Source of the DNA: SBAX01 sp964646605
GTDB lineage: Bacteria > Planctomycetota > Phycisphaerae > UBA1845
Direction: 5' to 3'
Length of the DNA stretch: 20,711 nucleotides
NCBI GenBank assembly: GCA_964646605.1
Contig: CAZYEX010000122.1
Coordinates: forward strand, 1-20,711
Shown: in pieces, positions 1 to 6,844 of the stretch
Layout of the letters: each line of letters opens with the position of its first letter
Position numbering within the stretch: position 1 is the first letter of the stretch
The notes under the pieces: model-generated
Database searches by the model: none
What the model was told of the DNA's origin: nothing
What the model saw: only the letters and a program-made list of their open reading frames with translations
Position numbers and translations under genes: made by a program

Positions 1-477
1 CGTGTGGGCCAAACGGGGCTCGCGGCCACGGGCGGTGCGACAAACGCAGTACGATTACCTCTATGTACTGGGAGCCGTTTGTCCCGGCACCGGTCAGAGC
101 GTCGGACTACTGGCGCCCTATCTGGACACGACCATCGTCAATCACTTCTTTGAGCAGTTCACCCAGGAACTGCACGCCGACGTTCACGCCGTCTTGGTGT
201 GGGATCAAGCAGGCTACCATACGGCCAAGGCGCTCAAGGTCCCGCCGAACGTCTCCTTGATCGCGCTGCCGCCCTATTCACCGGAACTCAACCCCGTGGA
301 GAATCTCTGGCACTACCTTCGAAGCCACTACTGGTCGAATCGCTGCCATCAGGACTACGAAGGCCTCACCAAGGCCGCAACTCACGCTTGGCAGCATGCG
401 TGTCTTGACGCGGATCTGATCAAAACCGTCTGTGCAGCGCCGTACTTAACTCGCGCAGATAAATAACGGGAACCGTA
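1..477 (+). mobile_element. IS630-family element, right part only
   Basis: Right-hand part of an IS630-type insertion sequence; its left end lies outside the window. The transposase stops at 466 and the element appears to end at the TA at 476-477, since IS630 elements insert at and duplicate TA. To the right of this TA the sequence is another IS630 transposase on the opposite strand, cut in its coding part. The exact terminal inverted repeat cannot be confirmed without the left end. Confidence 0.6.
2..466 (+). CDS. IS630-family transposase, C-terminal part (DDE domain)
   Basis: DDE transposase that cuts and pastes the IS630 element at TA targets. The visible 154 residues are the C-terminal part of the catalytic domain. 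They open with a WAKRGSRPR-like segment that is normally internal, so the 5' end is missing and the GTG at position 2 is not a true start. The second catalytic Asp is at residue 68 (LVWDQAGYH). The final Glu is at residue 100 in PYSPELNPVENLW, the family signature. The third catalytic residue lies upstream, outside the window. The reading frame is intact up to TAA at 464-466, so this copy may be functional if its 5' part is whole. Confidence 0.85.
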   Translation: MWAKRGSRPRAVRQTQYDYLYVLGAVCPGTGQSVGLLAPYLDTTIVNHFFEQFTQELHADVHAVLVWDQAGYHTAKALKVPPNVSLIALPPYSPELNPVENLWHYLRSHYWSNRCHQDYEGLTKAATHAWQHACLDADLIKTVCAAPYLTRADK

Positions 478-1467
478 TCATTGGGCGTTAAAACCTTTCG
501 TTGGACGACGGAGAAGTAAATCTCAATCTGGTTCAGCCAACTGGCATGCACCGGGGTGTGGACCTGAATCGCGTTTCCATGCCACTTCGCGATCCGTTGC
601 TTCGATATTTCTCCCCGGTGCGACGAGCCGTTGTCGGCGATCCAGAAAACCCGGTGAGCCGAACGATAGGGTTCCTGCCTCATCACCAAGTCCACCAGGC
701 GATGGTAGGGCTCGATTCCCGTCGTGGGCCCGCACAGCCCGAACACCTTGGCCCGGCGAACGTCCCACGCCGCCACATAGGCCAGCGCTCCGCCACGCTC
801 GTACTCGAACTCCACCCGTCGGAGCCGCCCCGAGGCGGGTCCCTGTCCTTCCGCCACCCGATTGCGGGCCTGGATGCTGGTCTTCTCGTCGGCGCTAATC
901 ACGTAATCATCCGGGCTCAGAGCCTCGCCCTCCCAAACCCCTTGGTACAGGTCCAGCACTCGACCGGCCTTCTCGGCAAACCGCTCGTCGCGGGGAAAAA
1001 TCCAACTGCGATACGACCACGGGCGGATGGCGTCGGCATCCAGCCACCGCCACACCGTGCGTCCGCTGATCGAAGCGACGATGCCACGCCGGACCGCCTC
1101 TCGGGCGACATCGGTGCAACTGAACCGAGAGAAAGGCAAGCCCGCCTCGCTGGGCAGTTCACAGGCCAGGGCCTTGACCTCGACCACGACCTCGGGGGGG
1201 AAAAAGATTCGGGCGACCCCGGCGCGGACGACTCTCCAATCCGCCCAGACGCTCCTCGTAAAACCGTTTCCGCCATTTGCTGACGATCTGCCGGGGCAAA
1301 TCCAGGCGTGCGGCGATCTCGGTGTTCTTTTGGCCTTCGGACGCCAGCAGGACGACCTTCGCCCGGATGACGTCGCAGTACGGTGACGTATACTTCCGGG
1401 CCGTCTCCTGCAAGTGCCGCTCCTCCTCGTCCGTGAGGACAACAGAAAATGGGCTGAAGCGTGGCAT
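420..1467 (-). pseudogene. IS630-family transposase, frameshifted and 3'-truncated
   Basis: Second IS630-type transposase, not closely similar to its left neighbour. Translation starts at ATG 1467-1465 behind AAAGGAG with 7 nt spacing. The first part (FSVVLTDEEERHLQETARKY, then an HTH and RPRRGRP linker) is in one frame. The catalytic part (EVVVEVKALACELP onward, VISADEKTS, FWIADNGSSH, SWLNQIEIYF) is in another. The switch falls in a run of five T and seven C on the coding strand (plus 1194-1205) and needs a +1 shift. It could be a disabling indel, a sequencing error, or a slippage site. Native homology ends at KVLTPND (about 477); the last 19 codons to 420 read into the neighbouring element. 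About 25 C-terminal residues are missing compared with the family's usual length. Confidence 0.8.
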
Positions 1468-1550
1468 CGCGTGACTCCTTTCACGAGCCACGTTACCACC
1501 ACGCCACAAAAAACGCAATCATAATACGTCATCGTATTTATGCAAGCATG
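477..1550 (-). mobile_element. IS630-family element, truncated at its transposase 3' end
   Basis: Carries the frameshifted transposase above. The transposase 3' side is cut at the TA at 476-477 by the other IS630 element; the missing tail may lie left of the window. The 5' boundary is somewhere between about 1515 and 1555, where the non-coding sequence has two short palindromes (ATACGATGACGTAT and ATGCTTGCAT) of the kind seen near insertion sequence ends. I cannot fix the end exactly, because the partner inverted repeat is absent. Confidence 0.5.
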
Positions 1551-1833
1551 TACTTAGGGTGGCACCGGCATTGTCCACATCGATGGTAAGCCTTGTTGGT
1601 TTGACAACATCCGCTCGGAACCGACTGAAATGCCCCGCGAACAGCAGTCGCGACAGGGTTTCCGAAACGACAAGTGGTAATCGCCAACCGGCCAAGCCCC
1701 AAAGCACCGACAGCGATGCGGTGAGACCGAAGTGAATGAAAAGAGGCGAAGAAATCTCTGACGTGAAGAGCACCCGATAAAACCCGTCTTCGACGATGGA
1801 TCCGAAGAGTTTCCACGGGTTTAGAGTGGTCAT
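1519..1833 (-). other. Possible truncated ORF interrupted by the IS630 element
   Basis: An open frame of 104 codons from ATG 1833, with no clear Shine-Dalgarno sequence. The first ~90 codons lie outside the IS630 element and the last ~14 appear to be element sequence, so any original gene is cut at its 3' end. The predicted product has one moderately hydrophobic stretch (FIHFGLTASLSVLWGLAGW) and no family I recognise. The competing frame 1538-1816 is also open, which weakens the coding case. It may be a decayed remnant or chance. Confidence 0.25.
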
Positions 1834-1958
1834 TCGAATTCCGGCTTATTCTCGCAAGAACCGCGATTCTGGCTCAAAAACACAGATTCTTGGCGGGTCG
1901 GAACGGACATTCGATTCCCCACGCCCGCCGGTTCGGTTCTTGATCGGGTTCGGAGTTG

Positions 1959-1979
1959 GTCACTGAGTTGGTCAGTCGC
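1959..1979 (+). repeat. Direct repeat copy 1 (left of tRNA scar)
   Basis: GTCACTGA followed by GTTGGTCAGTCGC; it recurs at 2208-2227 in the same orientation with one base deleted. Just before it, at about 1954-1965, GTTGGTCACTGA forms a partial tandem copy. The pair brackets the tRNA-Gly remnant at 2074-2146. Similar repeats near attachment sites can be integrase arm-binding sites, but that is inference. Confidence 0.6.
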
Positions 1980-2073
1980 CACCTGGTAGTGACTTGTTTC
2001 TCAGTGTATCAGTGACTAACTATCCACTTGCAACCCTCATTGTCGCCCCAAAAAACGGCCATAAGTGCCTGTG

Positions 2074-2146
2074 ACATAGTGCTTTACAAGCAGAAAGCCG
2101 TTTTCCCAAGCTGGACGTCGTCGGTTCGAATCCGATCGCCCGCTTT
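2074..2146 (+). other. tRNA-Gly(CCC)-like 3' remnant, candidate attachment site
   Basis: The 3' half of a tRNA is well preserved: anticodon loop TTCCCAA, 3' anticodon strand GCTGG, T arm GTCGG-TTCGAAT-CCGAT (2122-2136 approximately), and acceptor strand CGCCCGC at 2137-2143 with discriminator T. This matches the usual bacterial tRNA-Gly with anticodon CCC. The 5' half does not pair: no GCGGGCG acceptor strand is found and the 5' anticodon strand is mismatched. A preserved 3' half with foreign sequence replacing the 5' half is what remains at one end of an element integrated into a tRNA 3' end. On that reading the core is about 2103-2146, the element lies to the left, and old chromosome begins near 2147. 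No integrase gene is visible. Simple decay of a tRNA is the alternative. Confidence 0.6.
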
Positions 2147-2207
2147 CCTAACCAAGTTGCCTGCATGAAGTTACGTCAATTATAAACGTCGGTTCTACGT
2201 CTGATAA

Positions 2208-2227
2208 GTCACTGGTTGGTCAGTCGC
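2208..2227 (+). repeat. Direct repeat copy 2 (right of tRNA scar)
   Basis: GTCACTG followed by GTTGGTCAGTCGC, the second copy of the repeat at 1959-1979, about 250 bp away. The copies differ by a single missing A. Confidence 0.6.
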
Positions 2228-2601
2228 GATTGCAAGGTAGGGTTTTGTTTTGGTGTGTTCATGGCAAGCTCGCGCAGGTAAAGAACAGAGCATTCGTATC
2301 GAATCTTCACGAGTCACAGTTCAACCACTACGAAAGCCACCCTCGCACTTTTCAAACTTCGGGTTGCTTTGCGGTAGATTGGCCGCCCTCAGCGGCTATA
2401 GTTTCTATCCCGTCGGACGGTTTATGTGATGCGGCTCATGCGAAAAAGTCCAAAATATTTGGACCATTTTGCACCAGGTCGCCTTGATGGTTCAGCCTGG
2501 CACGCATGAGACGAAGCAGCGCTCTCATCGTGTCGCGCTGAATTCCGCGAGAGCGCGACGCTGCCTCGGGCTGGCGAATTTTCTCCCCCGTCCGTCGGCT
2601 G
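2228..2601. other. Non-coding stretch with dyads
   Basis: No convincing gene. Open frames here lack a ribosome-binding site and recognisable protein content. It holds a 17-bp palindrome at 2448-2464 (GTCCAAA, 3-nt centre, TTTGGAC) and the larger foldable segment at 2516-2564 listed separately. Confidence 0.5.
2516..2564. repeat. Strong stem-loop with mutually exclusive pairings
   Basis: GCAGC (2516-2520) pairs with GCTGC (2560-2564) and GTCGCGCT (2532-2539) with AGCGCGAC (2552-2559), giving a 13-bp bulged hairpin. Alternatively GCGCTCTC (2519-2526) pairs with GAGAGCGC (2549-2556). The two folds share bases and exclude each other. There is no T-run, so it is not an ordinary intrinsic terminator. 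Its role is unknown. Confidence 0.5.
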
Positions 2602-2732
2602 CTAGTGTAGTGTCTCGCAATTACGCAACTGTATCGTGGGTCCGCCGCGGGGCCGCTACCACGGTCGTCCGTGTCCGCTGGCTTGCGCCAGCGGCTCTGA
2701 AACGGAGCGGTATTTCTGAGACACTACACTAG
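2602..2732 (+). mobile_element. MITE (copy 1), 131 bp, TA-type
   Basis: Perfect 15-bp terminal inverted repeats, CTAGTGTAGTGTCTC at 2602-2616 and its complement at 2718-2732. A TA lies at each end, consistent with Tc1/mariner/IS630-type insertion. Inside is an 8-bp hairpin with a 4-nt loop (2675-2694). No ORF of its own. A second copy in the opposite orientation is at 11978-12095, with the same end sequences and the same hairpin position. It borders the dead SnoaL-like gene and may have removed its 3' end. Confidence 0.75.
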
Positions 2733-2744
2733 CCGGAACCTTAG

Positions 2745-3032
2745 TACGGACTCGCGCGTTCTTCCCCAATCGCTGCCCAATCAGTGTCCAGAAAACTCGG
2801 ACAAGTCTGTCCATTTATGGCAAGCCTTCGGCGAACCACATCTTCAATTTTCTGAGCAGCAGTCCGGAAACATCGAGAAGTACTGTGCCTAGCCTTGGCG
2901 CATCATGGTTGGCCCGCTGACGCGATTACCGAGCGAGTCGATTAACCTGTAGTCGTCGGTCATCAGCGCGGCGACGGTATCGACTCGACCCGAGTTGATG
3001 GCCGCGACGAACGATTAAATCAGAGCCTTCAT
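2745..3032 (-). pseudogene. Decayed SnoaL/NTF2-like gene
   Basis: From ATG 3032-3030 the minus strand reads MKALI, stop, then SFVAAINSGRVDTVAALM and TDDYRLIDSLGNRVSGPT, MMRQG, stop. This is the classic N-terminal pattern of SnoaL-like/NTF2-fold proteins (F-x-x-AI-N-x-x-D, LM-x-DD, D-x-x-G-x-x-x-x-G). The first stop (3015-3017) sits where a Gln or Glu codon would be one change away. The second (TAG 2891-2889) replaces the Trp usually found after xxxGW. Beyond it, AQYFSMFPD continues in frame, and the frame then shifts to KIEDVVRRRLAING. Two nonsense changes plus a frameshift make it non-functional. Its 3' end runs up to the MITE at 2732. The parent family has small-molecule enzymes and uncharacterised proteins, so the lost function cannot be told. 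Confidence 0.65.
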
Positions 3033-3114
3033 CACGAATGGTGCTGCGGCTGCATGCCTGTGCAATCCGTTTGATCCTGCCGCGAGGCCCCGGACCAAGC
3101 TTCCGTGCAAATCC

Positions 3115-4368
3115 TCATTGCGCAAGCCTCTGGCGGCGAATCTGAATGCATCCAGCAACGCCGAGCATTAGAGCGAGCACGGCGATACCCCAGGTTGAGG
3201 CGGTCGGAACGGCGATGGAGCATGCGGCGACCGAGCAGTCGTGCACGGGGCAATCGCACATCAACTCCAAATCGTTCGGCTGGCCGCTGGTTGGTATCCC
3301 AGATGGGGTGAGTCGAGTTCCCGTGGCTGCGTCAAAGACAAAAACCCCGCGATTGGGTTCCCCGTTTCCTTCGGGAACGAAAAGATGTCCGGACTGGGGG
3401 TCGAACTCGAGTTCGGGCATGTCATAGTTGACGCTGGTGTACCATTCGGGTGCGTCCACGCCGCTGGAGAGCGTGAACGAACGGACGTGAGAGGAGAGCG
3501 TTGAATCCGTTCCGCTGACTACATACCCGCGATCCGGCGCGACCATGATGATCGGTCCGATATCCGAAGAGATATCCGTGCCTTCTATGAGAAAAATTCC
3601 CACGGATTGGAGCGAGTCGACGTTGACCCTCTCGACACCGGCGAAATCATTGTAGCCGCCTGTGGCGCTCACCCATAGAGTTCGCGTCTGAGCCACGACA
3701 TGCATTTTGCGGCCTGGGCATGCGCCTTGCAGGGCGATTGCTTGAACGCCGCCGACGTTGGGATCCGCGTCAATCAACTGTTCGTTGGCCACGTCGACCA
3801 AAGCGAGCGCCGGTGCATTGGATGCCTTAAAGCACCGGAACTTTCGCGGAAGCTGAACGAAGAGGCGACTCTCAAACAGTACCATCATGCCCAGATCAGG
3901 GATTCCGTCGGCGTCGGCGAATGAACCGAGATCCACCACCTGGGTCAAGGAACCGGAAACGAGGTCAAGGCGTTCAAGGTGGGTCGACGAACCGCGAGTG
4001 ACATACGCCCGCGAGGGGTCGATGACCGCGATATCCATCAACGGGTTCGCCGCGCCGAACGAATACACGCGCTCCACGGTCCAAGAGGCTTCGTCGATGA
4101 CGGTGATGGTCCCCTCGTCGCCGCTGAGAGCGTAGAGTTTGCCGTCCGCGTGCCGCAGGACGGCACCAGTTCCTATGGTGAGCGGCGGGGTGACGAAGGC
4201 GAACGGCGGCGATGTGCTCATCGCCTGAACTCGCCCGCCGCCGGAAAGGTCGTTCCACGCGACGGCCACTCGCCGCTCGGCAGCATGTGCGGGATCGACC
4301 GCTACGATCCAAACAGACGCAAGTCCGAACGTCCGGAACCGATTTAATGAACCGAGTGCCTTGAACAT
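3115..4368 (-). CDS. Secreted YVTN-like beta-propeller protein with IPTL-CTERM-like tail
   Basis: Exported protein of 417 residues starting at ATG 4368, which has GGAGG 5 nt upstream; a GTG 15 bases further up overlaps that site and is rejected. Residues 1-29 form a signal peptide (cleavage after AHA). The body has beta-propeller-like segments resembling surface YVTN/NHL-type repeats: GKLYALSGDEGTITVID, RAYVTRGSSTHLERLDL, SGHLFVPEGN and GVFVFDAATG. The last 31 residues read VPTASTWG, a hydrophobic helix, then RRQRLAQ. This is the layout of IPTL-CTERM/PEP-CTERM sorting tails, so surface anchoring after processing is likely. It lies 20 bp downstream of the 579-residue exported protein and is probably cotranscribed. 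Its 5' end, including the ribosome site, is duplicated at 7447-7604. Ligand unknown. Confidence 0.75.
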   Translation of the reverse strand: MFKALGSLNRFRTFGLASVWIVAVDPAHAAERRVAVAWNDLSGGGRVQAMSTSPPFAFVTPPLTIGTGAVLRHADGKLYALSGDEGTITVIDEASWTVERVYSFGAANPLMDIAVIDPSRAYVTRGSSTHLERLDLVSGSLTQVVDLGSFADADGIPDLGMMVLFESRLFVQLPRKFRCFKASNAPALALVDVANEQLIDADPNVGGVQAIALQGACPGRKMHVVAQTRTLWVSATGGYNDFAGVERVNVDSLQSVGIFLIEGTDISSDIGPIIMVAPDRGYVVSGTDSTLSSHVRSFTLSSGVDAPEWYTSVNYDMPELEFDPQSGHLFVPEGNGEPNRGVFVFDAATGTRLTPSGIPTSGQPNDLELMCDCPVHDCSVAACSIAVPTASTWGIAVLALMLGVAGCIQIRRQRLAQ

Positions 4369-4379
4369 GAGATCCTCCG
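4222..4379 (-). repeat. Segmental duplication, donor-like copy (5' end of propeller gene)
   Basis: About 158 bp aligning without gaps to 7447-7604 at a constant offset of 3225, with roughly 78% identity by my hand count. It covers the ribosome-binding site, start codon, signal peptide and first ~20 mature residues (RRVAVAWNDLSGGGRVQA is identical in both). Similarity stops abruptly after this motif. Confidence 0.8.
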
Positions 4380-4388
4380 ACACAAGCG

Positions 4389-6128
4389 TTACTTCGTTTG
4401 CTCCGGCTTCACCGCCCGCATCACCCGTTCGATCGCTTGAAACGGAATGTGGATGTCCGCGCGGGCGGGTTCGCCTGACAGCGATATTGAGATCGCCACC
4501 GGCGGGCCTGGCGGTATCGCCTCCGCTTTGGGCATGCCGAACATCGGACCGATCATCGGGAGCGCCGCGGCTGGATCGATCAGCACGACCGCGTTTCGCT
4601 TGGTCGGAAGGTGGGACAACGCTTCGACGACGAGAGTCGACAACGAGAGCGGCGCGGCCGGCTTTCCGACGAAGGCGCGTTCTATTGCCGCGTCATCACC
4701 TAAGCAAAACCGAACCCGCTCTGGGTAGATTCCGAAGGCCAACATCAGTCCGGCACCGTCCGTTCCACACAGCAACGCCGCTCCCGGAGTGCCGGGATCC
4801 ACCTTTATGCGATATTGATCCACTTTCTTGCCAGCAATGATCCGCGTCGCCCGCGGTTCGTAGACGACGCCGTTGGGTTGGGCGGTTGCATTCTGCTGTG
4901 GCGATAGCGATTCCTTGACGAGCCTCAGAATGCCTTCAGGATCACCCCCGATGTAGTGACCAACCACGTCCAGCCCCGCCGGTGTCGCGGCGACGACCAC
5001 TTCTTCGCCTTCTACCTTGCGAAGGAGGTCTTCCATGACGCGCGCCGCGCTCTTCACCTTTTGCGTCTCAACCTGATTGCCCGTGGAACCCGCCTTGCCT
5101 CCTGTAGGTGCCGAAACCAGGGCACTATGCATTTTGTCGTTCATCCAATCGAGGAACGAGGCGTGGTCACCGGGCAAGTGCGCGCCGAATGCCAGGATGA
5201 ACGAACGGTCCTCCAACTCTTCAAAGAAAGATACGCCCGCCGGTTTCTGCGCCGCGAGGTATCTCTTGATCGGACCCTCCTTGTAGCCGGTGACGAACGT
5301 GATGTCGGCGCTCGAATCGAAGACCCCGGCAACCACGTCGATATACGCGACTTGTTCGACGAATTCCCGTGCGGCGCCGATCAGAACTGCGAACATCGCG
5401 GTGGTGGATTGTGGGTCGCCACCGCCCTGTCCCGCGGCCATGAACGCCAGCATCGGCGCCATTTGAGCCGCTTGCGCGATGCTGGCTAGCACTCTTTCAC
5501 GGATCGGATCGAAGTTCACGTGTACGAGCAGGTCGCGTCCCTTGAGCAAGTTCATTCGAGGACCGAACTCATGTTCCAGCGTGCGACCTTTCCTGACGGC
5601 CAAGGCGAGCAACTCACGGCTCGGCGAGGCGATGACGTAGTCGCCGATCGCTTGCAGGAACAGCATGCCAGGCGCCTGGGCGGTTGCCTTTTCATCGTTT
5701 TCCGCAGCCGGTGAGCTTCCGCCTGGAATGAACCACACGCCCTGTTCATCCTTCGCGTCGGTGATGGACTTGACCCTGTTGGCGAAATCCGGCACGCGCG
5801 CCCAGACAACCGTTGGCGCACCCGCACCGAAATCCGTGGCGGCCATTCCAATCGGCTTCGATAGATCAAACCACGAGCCAACGGTCGGCAACGCTCGAAT
5901 CATCTGCGCCAGACCTCGGTCGGTGCAGCTCAAGTGGAGGCGATTGAGTGCGGCAATCAGGGACTTGTCGAACTTCTCTACATCGACGGCGACGATCGAC
6001 ACAGGCATGTCGGCGGGAATGAGTTTCATCAGGTCGGCCACGTCGTCGACGCCAGCACGAACCAGGGTCATCGCGGAGAAAAGAACGGGGCAGACCGCGA
6101 CGATGCGAACGATGGGTTGCTTTTTCAT
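4389..6128 (-). CDS. Exported protein of unknown function (579 aa, DUF3352-like)
   Basis: I do not recognise a precise family. Overall make-up recalls the large secreted planctomycete proteins of the DUF3352 type, but this is a weak resemblance. Residues 1-25 are a signal peptide (MKKQPIVRIVA, hydrophobic core, VRA). The mature part alternates acidic helices with short hydrophobic strands, e.g. MPVSIVAVDVEKFDKSLIAA, DLLVHVNFDPIRERVL, NAVVLIDPAAALPMIGP and PPVAISISLSGEPARADIHI. No catalytic motif or membrane helix beyond the signal is visible. It starts at ATG 6128 with only a weak purine stretch upstream. It follows the sigma factor group after 163 bp and precedes the propeller gene by 20 bp, so it likely works with the propeller at the cell surface or in the periplasm. 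Confidence 0.7.
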   Translation of the reverse strand: MKKQPIVRIVAVCPVLFSAMTLVRAGVDDVADLMKLIPADMPVSIVAVDVEKFDKSLIAALNRLHLSCTDRGLAQMIRALPTVGSWFDLSKPIGMAATDFGAGAPTVVWARVPDFANRVKSITDAKDEQGVWFIPGGSSPAAENDEKATAQAPGMLFLQAIGDYVIASPSRELLALAVRKGRTLEHEFGPRMNLLKGRDLLVHVNFDPIRERVLASIAQAAQMAPMLAFMAAGQGGGDPQSTTAMFAVLIGAAREFVEQVAYIDVVAGVFDSSADITFVTGYKEGPIKRYLAAQKPAGVSFFEELEDRSFILAFGAHLPGDHASFLDWMNDKMHSALVSAPTGGKAGSTGNQVETQKVKSAARVMEDLLRKVEGEEVVVAATPAGLDVVGHYIGGDPEGILRLVKESLSPQQNATAQPNGVVYEPRATRIIAGKKVDQYRIKVDPGTPGAALLCGTDGAGLMLAFGIYPERVRFCLGDDAAIERAFVGKPAAPLSLSTLVVEALSHLPTKRNAVVLIDPAAALPMIGPMFGMPKAEAIPPGPPVAISISLSGEPARADIHIPFQAIERVMRAVKPEQTK

Positions 6129-6291
6129 GCCAAGGATCTCACTCTCTCAACTTCAGCGCGGCACCGATGAACATGACCCGCCTTGTCTAGCCCGCTAATT
6201 CGCGCTTTATCAGAAGCTCATTGCAAAGGACGATCGACCTGCCGCGATGGCCGCCTATAGGGTTGCCAGCCAATGCGCAATCTCGCGCCAC

Positions 6292-6618
6292 TCAGCGATC
6301 TGTCGCTCGTTCTTCAGATCCACCGCGTCGCGGCCCGTCGAGTAACTCAATAGCCATCAAGATGCGCAGGCACCACGATTGTGTGAACGCACCGAGGGCG
6401 AGCATTCCCATCGCCAGCGTTCCGTAAACGAGGAACGCCGTTACAAGAAGCAGTTGATGCAAGCGGTCGTGGAAGTCTGCCAGCCCCACAAACGCAAGGA
6501 GACATCCCGCTTCGATGACGCCGGCCGCGACGATCCAAAGCCGATAGCGTTTTTCTTTCTTCTCAGCCCGGGCCAACACCCCTTGTCGAATTCCATTGAG
6601 TCGATCATCTACGGACAT
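6292..6618 (-). CDS. Small two-helix membrane protein next to ECF sigma factor
   Basis: 108 residues from ATG 6618, preceded by a very good AGGAGGTG with 5 nt spacing. The N-terminus (MSVDDRLNGIRQGVLARAEK) is charged and probably cytosolic. Transmembrane helices are predicted at about 28-48 and 55-78, and the short C-terminal tail is Arg/Glu rich. It resembles the small helical membrane proteins often encoded beside planctomycete sigma factors (possibly the DUF6768 type; I am not certain). No zinc-binding anti-sigma motif is seen. Its position two genes after the sigma factor suggests a signalling or sigma-holding partner, by context only. Confidence 0.7.
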   Translation of the reverse strand: MSVDDRLNGIRQGVLARAEKKEKRYRLWIVAAGVIEAGCLLAFVGLADFHDRLHQLLLVTAFLVYGTLAMGMLALGAFTQSWCLRILMAIELLDGPRRGGSEERATDR

Positions 6619-6676
6619 GAAAACACCTCCTCAAGAATGAAGTTGACCATCGTCTTTTTCAGAAGAAAGCGTAGCA

Positions 6677-6823
6677 CTAGCGCATCACCCTCCAGAGAAT
6701 CACCGCACCTACCGCAAGCTCCGCGACAGCCAGCGCGATGCATGCGAGGCGCAAACCGCGTGGGTGTGCCTGCGGATCACCGAGCAGCTCTTTCAACGGA
6801 ACCGTTTTCAGTTTTCTGTTCAT
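6677..6823 (-). CDS. 48-residue single-helix membrane protein
   Basis: A short gene from ATG 6823 with GGTGGAG 4 nt upstream, ending at TAG 6677-6679. The product starts MNRKLKTVPLKELLGDPQ, has a basic cytosolic stretch of about 26 residues, and then one hydrophobic helix (CIALAVAELAVGAVILW), ending in RVMR. It lies 21 bp after the sigma factor stop and about 58 bp before the 108-residue membrane protein, all on the same strand. Good ribosome site, tight spacing and a clean amphipathic-to-hydrophobic layout argue that it is real. It could be a small regulator or membrane tether for the sigma factor; nothing in its sequence proves this. Confidence 0.6.
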   Translation of the reverse strand: MNRKLKTVPLKELLGDPQAHPRGLRLACIALAVAELAVGAVILWRVMR

Positions 6824-6844
6824 CAAACTCCACCGATTTCTGAT

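Noticed and set aside
501..1283. Long plus-strand open frame of 260 codons
   Set aside because: Antisense shadow of the IS630 transposase; no ribosome site and a composition typical of the complement of a GC-rich gene.
2230..2487. 85-codon plus-strand frame after the tRNA scar
   Set aside because: No start signal and no recognisable protein content; it crosses a palindrome.
2469..2732. 87-codon plus-strand frame
   Set aside because: It runs through the stem-loop and the whole MITE, so the repeat structure explains it.
4956..5489. 177-codon plus-strand frame
   Set aside because: Antisense to the 579-residue exported protein, which has a signal peptide and better coding character.
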